Shown here: positions 13,228 through 25,875 of the stretch, in pieces | How the letters are laid out: each line of letters begins with the position of its first letter | How positions within the stretch are numbered: position 1 is the stretch's first letter | Notes under the pieces: generated by a model | Told to the model about the DNA's origin: nothing | The model's input: only the letters and a program-made list of their open reading frames with translations | The model's database searches: none | Assembly: GCF_037975245.1 (NCBI RefSeq) | Contig: NC_092582.1 | Coordinates: forward strand, 19,556,577-19,620,576 | DNA length: 64,000 bases | DNA from: Apostichopus japonicus | Taxonomy: Eukaryota > Echinodermata > Holothuroidea > Aspidochirotida > Stichopodidae | Direction of reading: 5' to 3' | Position numbers and translations under genes: made by a program

Positions 13228-13820
13228 ATCTCTACCGCACCATCACTGTAAGCATAGCGTTTAGTCCGTTACCGTATTTTAGTAAAGTCGAGTTTCTTAT
13301 ATAAAACCAGGGTTAACCAAAATCATGCAGTCCCGTTGGCTATGTTAATAGTTTTTAGCTTGCTGTTCGCAGTCACTCCTGATACTTGAAAACACCATTG
13401 GAAAGTCTCCCCTTCTGCCAGCAAACCAACCGGTTATACATACGGTATGATATCAACAACACAGATATTGGAACTGAGACGAAAAGATACTAAAGGTTAG
13501 TTGGTTAACTTTTGAGTCTCAATTCAAATTGGCAATTTCTCATAAGACCAAGTTGACAGCAAGGAGAAAATATATCTAATAAAACCAAACACAGACACAT
13601 CCTCATATACTCACACTCATTTAACTTTTTTACCTCACTTAAACCGTGTAATTCCACCCCATGTGATAGTGCCACCCTATGGTTACCCCCCCCCCCACAC
13701 CTTATCCAAATCAGACCAACCCACCCAGTGTTTAACCCAAGGGGTGTGAGTTGTGCAGAAATGTTAGTTTTTATTTCATTTATTTATTTCCAGTATAAAT
13801 ATTTATAAACAGGACATCAA

Positions 13821-13827
<7 letters not shown>

Positions 13828-13897
<70 letters not shown>

Positions 13898-13910
13898 ATA
13901 TATATATATG
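13828..13910. repeat. (TA)n microsatellite
   Basis: TA array at the right end of duplication copy 1, abutting the 5' side of the CR1-like element. Confidence 0.95.
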
Positions 13911-16689
13911 TGCATTTGTGCATTTTCGTTTTCCTGTCCTTGCTACATTAATGAGCAGAAAAAACTTCGTAAAAGCATATCATTTTATAATTCTTCAAAA
14001 AACTAGAGACAGTAAATCAGGTCAATTCACCTTTGAAAATGGTCTGTTGGAATGTGAGGTCATTGAACAACAAAACTGAAGATGTCATGATATTTTTAAC
14101 TGACAATAACATTGATATTGGACTCATTAGTGAAACTTGGCTCACTGATTACATTAATCCAACTACAAGTGTCATCAAAGAATTTGGCTACAATATTACC
14201 CATAGCTTCAGAACTAACCAACGCGGGGGCGGTGTTGCGATTATTTATAAACCTGACTTCGACGTTAAAACCATTTCTCTTGGAAACTTTACTTCATTTG
14301 AGTACACTTCACTCTTACTGAAGTGTAATAATAATTCGAAACTGCTGATAATCTCGCTATATCGGCTGCAGTCCGTTTTGGTTACATGCTTTTTTCATGA
14401 ATTTGATAACTTCCTGCAGGATGTGATGATCCAGAATGATCATATTATTTTATGTGGTGATATAAATATTCATATTGACATCTCTACTGCCAAATCTTCT
14501 TCTGATACTCTGAACTCATTTGGGCTTATACAGTATGTGAATTCACTTACACACAATCTTGGTCATACATTGGATGTTGTGGTTGCCAGTGAGCATCTTG
14601 TGGATCTAAAAACTGTTGACGTTCTGGATAATATTACGTTGAGCGACCATTTTCCTATTAAGTTTGATGTTTTACTCAGCTGCGATCAGCATCAGTATAA
14701 AGATATATCCTTTAGAAACGTGAAGTCTGTTGATGCAAAAGCCCTTTCCTGTGATATAAACCGTGAATTTTCCAACTACGAAGCAGTGACTACGAATTTC
14801 AAAGATGCAGTTGACATATATAATTCAAAAATCGCTTTGATCATATATAAACATGCCCCACTAGTGACCAGAAGAATAAAAGTTGTTAACACGGCACCTT
14901 GGTTTGACACTGATTATGTAAATCAGCGGCGTCTTCGCAGGAAAGCAGAAAGGAAATGGCATAACTCTGGTCTAACTGTTGACAAAGACGTCTATCTTCA
15001 AGTTAGAAAGGACACTACGACAATGGCTCGTTCAAAGAAAAGGGATTTCTTTTGAATCAAGTTCCAAAATTGTGAGGGGAATTCCAAAGCCCTTTACAAA
15101 TTTGTGCATAATTTCCTTGATAAAAATCAAACCAAAATCCTTCCACCTACTGTTTCTCTACAAACTCTTACAAATGACTTTAATGAGTATTTTAACGACA
15201 AAATAGCACAAATACGGTCTAATTTTCAGGACATTGACAGAGATTCTGAACAGCTTGATAATGCTTTTCGTGGAGTTGTCTTATCTCAATTTGAACCTAC
15301 CAGTATTGATGAGTTAAGGGAGATAATTAATGATACTGGAATTAAATGCTCCCCTAGTGACATATTTCCGAGAGATCTCCTACAAAGTAATATTGATTTT
15401 CTTCTTCCTTGCATATGTCATCTCGTTAATTTGTCTCTCATCACTGGCAGCATGGATGGTCTAAAACTTGCAGATATTTCTCCTGTCATCAAAGGGAATG
15501 GCTTAGACCATAACAATTAAAAAAATTATACATCGATCTCCAATCTATCTTTTTTTGGGTAAATTGATTGAAAGAGTTGTTCTTAAACGTTTGAATACTC
15601 ACATGCACTCAAATAGCCTCAATATTTCCAGGCAATCTGCTTACAAAAAATACCATAGTTCCGAAACCCTCCTTTTGAGAGTAACTAATGATATATTAGT
15701 TGCCAGTGACAGTGGACATGCTACTGTGCTGTACTCCTTGACTTAAGCTCGGCTTTTGACACCATTGACCATAATGTACTTTTGTCTGTATAATCTAATG
15801 AAATTGGTATTACTGGTATTGTCCTAAACTGGTTTAAAAGTTTTATTGTGGGCAGATCTCAAAGAGTTAGAATAGGGGGCTGTACTTCTGATCAGATTAC
15901 TATTATGTTTTGTGTGCCACAGAGATCTGTTTTGGGTCCGGTCTTATTTAACATCTATATTCGTTCACTTTACGCTGAAGTTTCTAGAATGGGTTTTAAT
16001 ATTCATGGTTTTGCAGATGATCACCAGGTTTATAAACACTTCAGGCACCATAATCAAGGATCAGTTCTGGTTGACTCTCTGCAATCCTCCTTTGGTGGTA
16101 TCCAACGTTGGATGCGCAAATATTATTTGCAACTGAACCCTGGCAAGACCCAAATAATTGTATTTGGTCCCCCTCCTATACTAAAACTGATTCACATCAA
16201 GGGTGTTATTATTAACTCTGTTGATTGTGTATACGTTTTGATCAAATTGTTCGTAACCTTGGTGGTCATTTTGACGATACCATGTCTTTTCGGCATCAAA
16301 TATGTTCACTTAAAGCCAGGTGCTTTAAGAATCTTAGAAATATTTCTAAAATGCGGTTTTATCTTACTAAGTCTGAGTTAAGCATTATTGTCCAATCCAT
16401 GGTTATTTCGCATATTGATTATTGTAACTCACTTTATTTTGGTATTAACCAACATTTATATGATCAACTCCAATCTGTTCAAATTTTGCTGCAAGATTGA
16501 TATATGGTAAAAGTAGATATGATCATGTGACTGATCTATTCCATGATCTCCATTGGCTTAAAATCAAGGAGAGGGTGTACTTTAAAATAATTTTGATTGT
16601 GTTTAAGTCTGTTAGAGGACTGGGTCCTAAATATATCCATGGTATACTGGTAACCTATTATTATTATTATATATATTTATTATTATAAT
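13911..16689 (+). pseudogene. Decayed CR1-like non-LTR retrotransposon (endonuclease + reverse transcriptase)
   Basis: From 14033 an endonuclease domain reads MVCWNVRSLNN, ISETWL, RGGGVAI, CGDINIH and LSDHFPI, giving the expected order of catalytic motifs. A frameshift near 15054 and several stops break the following reverse transcriptase. Its motifs can still be followed in other frames: VPQRSVLGPVLFNIYI (about 15910-15960), FADDHQVYKHF (about 16010-16040) and LQLNPGKTQIIVFG (about 16128-16170). Note ADDH for the usual ADDT. The element is bounded on both sides by (TA)n arrays. It belongs to the CR1/L2 group of non-LTR elements; the exact clade is not determinable by eye. It cannot encode an intact protein. 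Confidence 0.85.
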
Positions 16690-16711
16690 TATATACATAT
16701 ATATTTATATA

Positions 16712-16797
<86 letters not shown>
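16690..16797. repeat. (TA)n microsatellite
   Basis: TA array at the 3' side of the CR1-like element. It may be its simple-repeat tail, expanded, or the other half of a TA target. Confidence 0.9.
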
Positions 16798-16800
<3 letters not shown>

Positions 16801-17100
16801 CATTATAAGCTGTAGAGGTCTGACAAGAGCTGTTATTCTCGCCATCGCCTGTGCAGTCACCAGCATACCGAGCTGAAATTTGCACAATTGTGTCGCTGAA
16901 GTGTCGCTGAAGGTAAAATAGGGCGAGGTCAGGAGATGTGTGGTCAGGGCAGTGTAGGGAGGCACCATTCTTGAAGATAGCGTTGAACCAGCTGCTTCCC
17001 TTTTATTCTTGTTAATACCCCCATAGTACAGTCAAGACGAACACACTGAGTACGGCCGATCTGTACACTGCATTGTTGCAAATTTTGCACACACCAGTAT
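16798..17100. other. Unassigned spacer
   Basis: Nothing recognised; a short spacer between two retrotransposon remnants. Confidence 0.5.
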
Positions 17101-20100
17101 TTTAGTTTAGTTTAGTATAGCAGAAAAGAGGATCAGGAGGGACACTCAAGTCCCCATCTAGGACCACATAGGAGAGAACAAAACTGAAGAGACGAACACA
17201 CAGACCCGATTACAATGCTTAAAGTGCTTGTCCAAATCATTCTTAAACCCATTCACAGTACTTGCAAGTACAACTTTCTCAGGCAAACCGTTCCACTCAT
17301 TCACAACCCTGTTAGAAAAAAGTTAATCCGAATATTCATCCTACTTTGTGACTTTTGGAGTTTAAGACAATGACCTATTAGCAAACATGAAAAAGTCAGT
17401 GAAGGATAAATTGTCAAAACCATACACAATCTTGAAAATCGGAAGCTCCAGTGTGGTGAGATTCAACAGTTGTAACCGTCTATAAGAAGGAACAAACTTT
17501 AAGGAACTAATCATCCTAGTAGCCCTCCTCTGGACCTTTTCGAGTACTTCCGTATCATTAGCAAAATATGGGTTCCAACCCTGTTCCAAGCCTGAGGCCT
17601 AACCAACTGCTTATAAAGCCTAATAAATATGTCCTCTTTCAGAAAACTGAAGTTCCTCTTGATCAAACCTAAAACCCTATTACCTCGTTTAGCAGCTTCG
17701 AGACAATGCTTAGAAGGTTGCAGAGATGGGCCAATGTAGATACCTAGGTCTCTTTCAACAAAAGACCTCCTGTAACTCCTCACCATTAAGATTTCGTTTA
17801 TATCGTTTATTTTATTTCCTTTTTTCACAACATACGCAAATGTGGCTATGTGTACATTTCTTAAATCCGGGAGCTTGAGGATGTTAAGATCTTTGAAAAG
17901 TTTACCTGTATGTTCATTGTAATTGGCAAATGAAACATGTCTAATTGCTTTTTTTTTGAAGAACAAAAAGTATTTTAAACATGTGTGATTGGTACCAGGC
18001 CATACTATAGTATGCAGTATGTTCCATGTTAAACGGGAGTCCATATAAACACCTAAAAACTTAGTGAAATTCACTCTTTGAAGACTCTCATTGTTCATTT
18101 TAAGATCTAGATTAACTTCATCGGCCTTACGCTTTCTGTTACTGAAAACGATATAGTTAGTTTTCCAGAGGTTTAGTGAAAGTTTGTTAGCAGTAAACCA
18201 ATCATGACACTTAAGTTCTAAGTTAATAAAATGTTCCAATACATTTGGGTCATGACCAGTGAAAAAGACACTTGAAACGTCCGCGAAAAGGATCGTAGAA
18301 TATAGATTAGAAACATTACTTATTTCATTTATATAGATAATAAAAAGTAGAGGACCTAGGATAGAGCCTTGAGGAACACCGCAGCGATATGACTTATAGA
18401 CTTAGTATCGTTAAAACTTGTAAATTGGATTCTATTATTAAGGTAACTTGTTATCCACTCAAGGCAGTCTCCGCTGATGCCATAATGATTAAGCTTATAA
18501 AGCAAAATGTTGTGGTCGATGGTGTCAAACGCTTTCGAAAGATCAAGAAAAATTCCAATTGAAATCTTCTTATTATCTAGGACATTGGATAACTTGTCAA
18601 CTGCATCAGCAAGTGCCAGCTCTGTTGAGTGTTTAGGCCTGAATCCATATTGACCATAATACATGACGCTGTGATGGTAAATGAAGTATAAAAAAAATAC
18701 GAATTTATACACGGTTCTTTCAAAAATCTTAGAGAAAGTTGACAAAAGAGAAACTGGTCTATAGTTGTCATATATTGAGTTGGGTCACCTTACTTGTAAA
18801 TTGATATGACTTTAGCAATTTTGACCTGATCTGGAACAATCCCACTTGCCAGAGAGCAATTAACAATGTGAACTAGTGGTTTGGAAATATATGAAATAAC
18901 TTTTCTAATTATGCCAGGTTTCATGTCATCAAAACTTGCTGATTGATTGGTTGACAAGCAAGGTATACAGCCACTGTAATGAGTTCTTCCTCATTCATTG
19001 GTGCCATAAAAAATTGTATAGGAATTAGGCCTACCGAGATAAGAATTAGCAGTTGTCCTACTCTGAATAGCTGCAGCCAAAGAAGGTCCAACGTTGACAA
19101 AGAAACTATTAAAAGCAGTTGCAATTTCCTCAGGATCAGTCACTACATTGTCGTCGTGATTGAATGCAGTAGGATAAGTTGTCTTATTTCTTTTCTTATT
19201 TAAGATATTGTTAATTACCGACCATGTTTTCTTAATGTCATGTCTGCAATCATTAAACTTTTCAGTAAAATACCTTTTCTTAGAGATACGTATATGATAT
19301 GGTTTAACTTGTTACTATAATTGCGATAAATTGTTACATTGGAGCTAGATGGATTCTTTAGAGATTTTTATAAAGCTTGTTTTTGCGCTTTTTTTCTGAC
19401 TGGAGAATGCCACTACTTATCCACGGGTGTCGCTTTTTGCGGCGTTTGAAGTTGGTAATGTAGATATAGACGGAAAACAAATATCACAAACATCTTTCAC
19501 GGTAGCAGTAAAATTATCGTAGGATGAATTTTCATTATTGTTATTATAAATATGGTCCTATCAAAGTTCACTCATCACTGAGAGAAAAGAATCGACAACA
19601 AATTAGTGCTTACATTGGAAATGATGTTATCGATTAAAGAAATACACTCATCTTTTACTTGTGTAGGCTTAGTAATACAAGGAAGAAAGTTACTTGAGAA
19701 AAACATGTTGAGTACATCGGAGATATTTTCCTTCAGTAGATCGATGATAAAAGTCACCCATAATATAGCCATTCTTATTTTCAGCAGTTATTTTATCCAT
19801 GATATTAAGAATATGATTATTAAACTCCTTCAGAGAACCACGTGGAGGTCTGTAAACTATTCCTACCATGATTGGCTTACCACTAAAACATAGAGGGTCT
19901 GTAATTTCGATAAAAAATACTTTCGATTGCTTCATTAAAAACAGAGATCTCATTGCGCTTCGTAAATTGTACTTTATTAGTAATAAAAAGACATACTCCT
20001 CCGCCTTTTTTTGTGAGTCCTATGACTTTCTACCAATGTGAAACCGTCAAAGTGAACAAGTTGAGATAAACTCTGAACCAGGTTTCCGAGAACCCAAGTA

Positions 20101-23100
20101 TACTGTAAACTCATGGTCTAAAAGAGATAGGAAGTTAGAGATAGGATCAACAGGCGCGTATCCAGGATTTTCAAACCCGGGGGGCGCGAATTACTATCTA
20201 AGCGGAGCGCCACCATCGTTTGGCGCGCAGCATACAAGAAAATTTCTTGTTTTGAAACCCCCCAGATCACCGGAAACGGCACTTCTCGGGCTTGAAATGA
20301 CCAACCAGATGTACACTTTTTGCCTGAGAACCAAGTATTTCCTAATAGTTTTTTTTTCCATCCATAATCTTTTTGAAGATTGTCAACCCGGCACACATCA
20401 TGTTCGACCTGATCGCATCTCCTGTGGGTCTTTGCTTTTGTAGGTGATTCTACGTCGCGGCCCACAATACCCGTCAGCCCCACTTTTCAAGGTTTTAAGC
20501 CCCATATTTGTTCAGAATTTGAAAATTCACATTTCTCGTGAATAAACTCACTTGAAAACATACCCATAATGTTGTACAAAATTTCATCTATGGACAACCA
20601 ATATAGAAAAAACTTCCTTCAACCCCTAACAGACCAGTCAAAATTGCACGAGTAGAGGGAAGTGTGATGTAGAATGTTGGTCAGAAATTTTCGAAAATTC
20701 AGACAGTTAATTTATTGGTGTACAAATATTAAAACCTGTTATAACGGCTCTTATAAAACTTGGTTGAAGGAAATGAAAAAATAGCAGATATTTCCGAAAC
20801 CAAACACTACACACATAGGCGTAGGAGGCGCGGCGGCAGTGGCGGAGCTAGGGGTATTGGTCAGGAGTGGCGAGAATGGTCTGAAGGGGCGCTTTCGACA
20901 CTATCTAAGCGGAGCGCCACCACTGGTTGGCGCGTAGCGTACAGAAAATTTTTGAGTAAAGATACTCCCTAGATCGCCGGAAATGACCCTTTCCGGGCCT
21001 GGCTAATTTGCAGATAAACGAAGAATAAGGTGTCATCGCCAAATTACACCAAGAAAATGTGACAAATGTCAATAAGTAGATGAGAGCGCAATAAAAAAGT
21101 CAATAATCACGAATAAGTAAAAAGTGGTAAAGAGCTGGAAAAGGCGCCAGCAGTCCATTTGAGTCCGTCAGGGGGGGCATCCGCCCCCTGACAATATGGA
21201 CGCTCCGCCACTGCGCGGCGGGGGTGCAGGCCCTAATTCGCCATTACTAATGTAAAAGAGAGTTTTGACATAATTGGACCTCCATGCTTTTTATACATCT
21301 ACATGAGACATGTCGTTGTTTACATTAGCATCCCGCGGTATACTGCGCAATTTGAACGGACCGTACGGTACATGATGGCATGCGATGTAATAACCGATGC
21401 TTGCTTATATGATATTGACATGAACACGTTGAACGCGCGCTTCGCGCGCGAAAATTTTAGATTATTTTTTCAGGCAAGTCGGACAGTTTTGAGGCTTTTC
21501 ATCCTGGAACGCCATTTTCATGCTCACTGATATGATGTGATATCTGATGTTTGCGTTACAAATTCGAACAGGCGCGTAGCGAGGAATTTGCCAAGGGAGG
21601 GGCGAAGCCTGTAGGCAAATTATCTAAGCGTAGCGCCACCATTGGTTGGCGCGAAGCGTACAAGCAAATTTTGGCCGAAAATGTCTCCCAGATCGCTGGA
21701 AATGACACTTCCCAGGCCTTGTAGGTTGCCTCTCAGCACTTTTTATTTTGAAATTACTTAGCGATATCATTTAAAAAAATGCTGAATGGGGGGGGGCGGG
21801 CGGTCGTCCCCATCCCAAAATGCGTCATGTTCCCCGACGACACGGTCGAGTTCGAGACCAGCCACAGTTGGTTTCATAGCACAATTCTACACACGCGTTA
21901 TGATAGACCATATATAGTATATATATAGATCATTAGTGAGAGAGGAAAATGGAAACGTCAAAAAATGGAGTTGTCGGTGTAAGGGGTAGGGTGAGTCACA
22001 CTTTTACGAAATCATTGATCCGTCACTGGCTACCCTTCAGCGCTGTAATGATGTCACTGTTCTTCTTTCTCTTCCCGGTGTCTTCGCGTTTTGCTTTTGC
22101 TCCCTCCTTTTCTCCTTTTTCTCTCTTTCTTCTTTTTCTTTTCCCTTCCTTCCTTCCTCCTCCTCTTTTTTCCCCTCTTTTTTCCCCTCTTTTTTCTTCT
22201 CTTTTTTTCTCTTCTCTTTTTCTTACCCGGGGGGCTCGCGCCCCCAACGCCCCCCCCCCCCTGGATACGCACCTGATCAACATTTTTGTTCAGACTCCGA
22301 CCGTTCAAATGGAAAGAGTGAAAAATTATTCGTGGGTTTTAGTTTATTGAAATTGTCAATGTTGTAGTACTTACAGTGAGTAGAGTTATTTGAATCATCG
22401 ATAGGCTATATAGATCGGGAAGATTTAAGGTAAGATCGAAAGGATTCCTGTTTTGTGAATGATTGACATTTCATAAGTCAAGAAAATCAGTATTGTTGGT
22501 TACCATACTAAAAGGAAAATCAACATTACAGTACTTACAGGTCCACAACCTCGAAGAACAATCATAGTTAATAATACATGCAAAAAATGTGAAGAAACCC
22601 CACATATTTGACAGCTTAGATGATTAGTAGAACTTAAAGTGGTTTTACATTTACAGCAATAAAGTGACATATATATATGAAATAAAGAGGTAAAGTACTA
22701 GAAAGGAAAAAAAAAAGTGTAGAAGTTTATAATTCTATTGGATCACCTTTGGCATAAACGGTATTTTCAGCAGGAACATGCTGGTCAACTACAGTCTCTG
22801 AAGGTCGTTGATGCTCCAGATTAGCTTGGTCAATTCCGTACCATTTTCGTTAATTAGGGCGATGATTTTGCCATTGTGTGACTAGGCGGACTTTACATAA
22901 GGAGGGGGGGGGGGGGGCTTTTGTTTTCTGGAGTAGCCCTTGATTGGTTTTGATTAAATCGTCTTTGATTATATCGGTGGTTCCTTTGAGAATACGACGG
23001 CTTTTTATGCAGATATTTCTAGCTTCATATTTGGTGAATTTTATGATAATCGCCCTTGGTTTTTCCTTGATCTGTTTCCCAAATGTGGTGCGATCGATCG

Positions 23101-23388
23101 ATTTCGAATTGGTTCAGGTCTACACTTAGTTTTTGCGATGCAATGTCTCTTATAACTTAATCCGTGTTCAGTTTCATTCGAGTACTGCTCTACATCATTG
23201 GTCTCCTTGGGCGCTCGGTCGCACTTATGTTCGAGAGAGGAAACTTTGTTTTGAAGTTTCTTCATTTTTGCTTCTGTCTGATCGTTTGTAACCTCAATTT
23301 CACGGACCTTGCCTGAGTTGATTTCTATCCGTGTAAGAATTTCATCCATTTCCTTTGAGAAAGCCTTGTACATTTCTGTAGCTTGGCT
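17100..23388 (-). mobile_element. CR1/L2-like retrotransposon, ORF1 and ORF2 remnants, interrupted by a hAT-like element
   Basis: Read on the minus strand, ORF1 comes first (about 23388 down to 22750). It has a coiled-coil stretch (EIEVTNDQTEAKMKKLQNKV) and a 'TKYEARNICIKSRRILKGT' segment like ORF1p/Transposase_22-type proteins. ORF2 follows. Its endonuclease start (FHLNGRSLNKNVDQ, about 22270-22310) is separated from the rest of the endonuclease (from about 20145 downward, including VGIVYRPPRG and IMGDF near 19770-19860) by the element at 20151-22275. Reverse transcriptase motifs include GQYGFRPKHSTELAL, FLDLSKAFDTIDHNIL (about 18480-18560), CHDWFTANKLSLN and FTKFLGVYMDSRLTW. The 3' region at about 17360-17590 carries LEKVQRRATRMI. 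Stops and frameshifts are numerous, so it is dead. A TTAA-flanked element abuts it at 23389. Confidence 0.8.
20151..22275. mobile_element. hAT-like non-autonomous element, 2.1 kb, 5-bp target duplication
   Basis: Ends are CAGGCGCGTATCCAG (left) and CTGGATACGCACCTG (right), 15-bp inverted repeats with one mismatch. They are flanked by ATCAA at 20146-20150 and 22276-22280. Removing it rejoins an endonuclease reading frame of the surrounding retrotransposon. The interior holds three copies of a GC-rich hairpin (about 20195, 20900 and 21620), a CGCGCGC-TTC-GCGCGCG hairpin near 21436 and a polypyrimidine tract (about 22096-22230) just inside the right end. A second family member in the opposite orientation is at 59831-63235. 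No transposase seen. Confidence 0.85.
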
Positions 23389-23392
23389 TTAA

Positions 23393-24209
23393 AGCAGCAT
23401 TTTGCGTCCTTTTCTATGATTTTTCTCAACCTCACTGACTCCACTATGCCATAACGACATACATAACTAGCTTATCTATTTATATTTTACTTCAAATGGT
23501 GGCATAAAAGTCGAAAAAATTGCAACTTTGAACTTTGTTGTTCTCCAAGATATTTTCCGTTGGGAACCCAATAAACCTCGCCCATAATATGAATATTTAA
23601 ACACTACGAACGTCATTGACAGATACGTAATATAACACCACGCTTGATTTGTGTACAGTCTATATGGCAGTTGTACCAGAGAGTTGCATAACAACTCCCT
23701 GGTTGTACCAACGCAAAGTCTAGAATCTATTTTTAGCAACGGCTCATAACTAAACCTGCATCTCTGATTGGTTGAATTCAAACTAGTGGGTTTGGGAACT
23801 GAATGCGATTAATTTTGTATGTGGAATACTCGCCAATTAACATTTTTGGCAGGGAAAAACTTGGCTAATAACTTAATTTGCTGTTTTGTGATTTGATGTA
23901 TGTAAAAAAACTCGATGGACATGTCAAAAAAGTAGAAAACGGCGACCAAACGCAAAATGCTCATGAATAAACATACTATTCACTGATTGGTGGAATTCAA
24001 ACTAGTGGATTTGGAGATATGAAAACTTTGTCGAGGACACTTTTACTCGTTATCGACATAAATCGTTAATTACTCGCTAATTAACGCTCTTGGCAGGGTG
24101 AAACTTGGATCATGGTATCTTAGTTTGCTGTTTTATGATTGATACATCTAAAAAAATCGATGCACACGTTAAAAAGGTGGAAAAAAGCGACCCAACGCAA
24201 AATGCTGCT
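23393..24209. mobile_element. MITE with TTAA target duplication
   Basis: Perfect inverted ends: TTTAAAGCAGCATTTTGCGT at 23388-23407 and its reverse complement at 24195-24214. Taking TTAA (23389-23392 and 24210-24213) as the duplicated target gives an 817-bp element starting AGCAGCATTTTGCGT. TTAA targets are used by piggyBac and Kolobok elements; the superfamily is otherwise undetermined. Internally two similar blocks of about 220 bp (from about 23760 and 23980) share 'ctgattggt.gaattcaaactagtgg'. It interrupts the ORF1 region of the neighbouring retrotransposon. Confidence 0.8.
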
Positions 24210-24299
24210 TTAAATTCCTCACTGCTGAATACCTGGTTTATCACCATAGAAACAAGTTATGATGTGTACTTTGTTTGAGATCGCAGAACAACGCTGGAG

Positions 24300-24975
24300 C
24301 AAGGGCGTAGGAAGCGGGGCGGGGCTGGCTGGGGTGGGGCGACAGCCCCCCACCTGAATACATGGGGGGGGGGCGGAAGTATGGTTCCGCCCCCAGTCGT
24401 CGAGGGTAAAAACCCCTTTCATTTTTGAACTATTTTCTGAAATTCAGAACGTATTCTTTCACCATTGTTCAGACTGTTTAGTACTGCGATTATTGGGAAT
24501 CACAATCTCCGCCGGAAATTCGCTAGCGTTTGAGCATACCGTCAAAATAAGTCAGGATCGAACCTCGTCCAGACCAATGTGCTGCATGTTTAGGTTGTGC
24601 TAGCTTATACTCTACAGTGTGTACAGAACTCCGTTTGTTTTGTTCATGTACGGTAGGTCAGGCATACATACTGACATAGTACATACACCATCGCCGCTAC
24701 TCCGTAGTTCATGCATATCACGTATAGCACGTACACGCCTGGCAACTGCACGCAAGATGAGTAAAGTAAATCAGGAAATATGAGAAAATTTTATTACAAA
24801 TTCAGACATTTGTGGCACTAAACAGCATCTGATGGCCTCTAATTGTTCAAAAGTTTTCCAAAGGGGAGGGGGTGGCCCCTCCCCTTTGGAAATTTTAAAG
24901 ACCCCTCCCCCAGGACGGCGATCACAATCCATCATGCATCAGCCCCCCTGACAAAAATACCTTCCTACGCCAGTG
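24300..24975. mobile_element. hAT-type MITE (CGTAGGAA family)
   Basis: Ends CAAGGGCGTAGGAAG and CTTCCTACGCCAGTG are near-perfect inverted repeats. The flanking 8-mers CGCTGGAG (24292-24299) and CGCTGCAG (24976-24983) differ by one base, as expected for an aged hAT target duplication. The same family as 41740-42107, sharing 'aaaggggagggggtggcccctcc'-type and 'ataccttcctacgc' internal ends. Confidence 0.8.
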
Positions 24976-25875
24976 CGCTGCAGTACACACTGGCGGATCC
25001 AAGGGGGGGGGGGGCCAAGGGGGGCCATGGCCCCCCAAAGGTGAGCCAAAAAGTGTTTCCGAACATCCGCTAAATCATATGATTGCTGTTTTGTTAAGTT
25101 TTACATGATCAGCATGTAACGCAACTACAAAATTTTTATGTAAAATTTTGCCAGCGATTTCAACATAGCACCCGTTCATAAGTGTTTCATACGTTAATTA
25201 TTAAAAGCAGCTTGATTCATTGTTTTTTAAGTAGATCACAATAGAAAAGCACATATAAGAGACAACAAAGAGGAATGACAACACAAATAATCCAGAATAT
25301 TTGATGAATTCAACCTTTCATTTCAACACTTAAGAGGGTTTCCCGTACATCTACAATCATGCATGAATAGTGAACTACAGTCATGATATTTTAACTTTTG
25401 TGTCCAGTTATGGATGGCAAGGTATCAAGGTACTATCTCTTAAAGGTGCATGCTTACGAAAATTTAAATAATTTCCTTTTTTAGTTTCTAAGATGCATGT
25501 ACAAAAAAGCATTGGTCGACTTAGGAATTTTCACCCAACTTCCTCAACATGTAAAAATAGTTGAAAGCTCCCAAAAATTAACATAATCAACTGTCTGATT
25601 GCAAAATTTGGCAAAGATTCAACTCTACGCGTAGCATTAACTAAAATCTCTTGCATGGATACGTAAATGATCTGTTCATGGTTACTTTAGTTTCAATAAC
25701 AAAAAATCATATTACAAGAAACAAGATAGTCGTTCTATGTCATATGAGCTTTGCAACTTAAAAATGCTGGTATATAAAGAGCATTCTAGTACTTTTCCAA
25801 CAAGTAAAGCTTACTATCAGCGCTTTGATATGGTTATGATATAATAATATAAAGCACAATGGATCAATACTTATA
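24976..25875. other. Spacer with a truncated MITE end
   Basis: At about 24988-25075 there is the left end of the CACTGGCGGATCCAAG family (its other member starts at 25876), followed by AT-rich sequence in which I recognise nothing. The two copies share the stretch from the terminal repeat to 'acatccgctaaatcatatgattg', then diverge. Confidence 0.5.

Noticed and set aside
22023-22350. Highly charged Lys/Arg/Glu or Phe/Leu-rich frames at 22.0-22.3 kb and 59.8-60.2 kb
   Set aside because: They are translations of a polypurine/polypyrimidine tract inside a transposon, with no gene signals.
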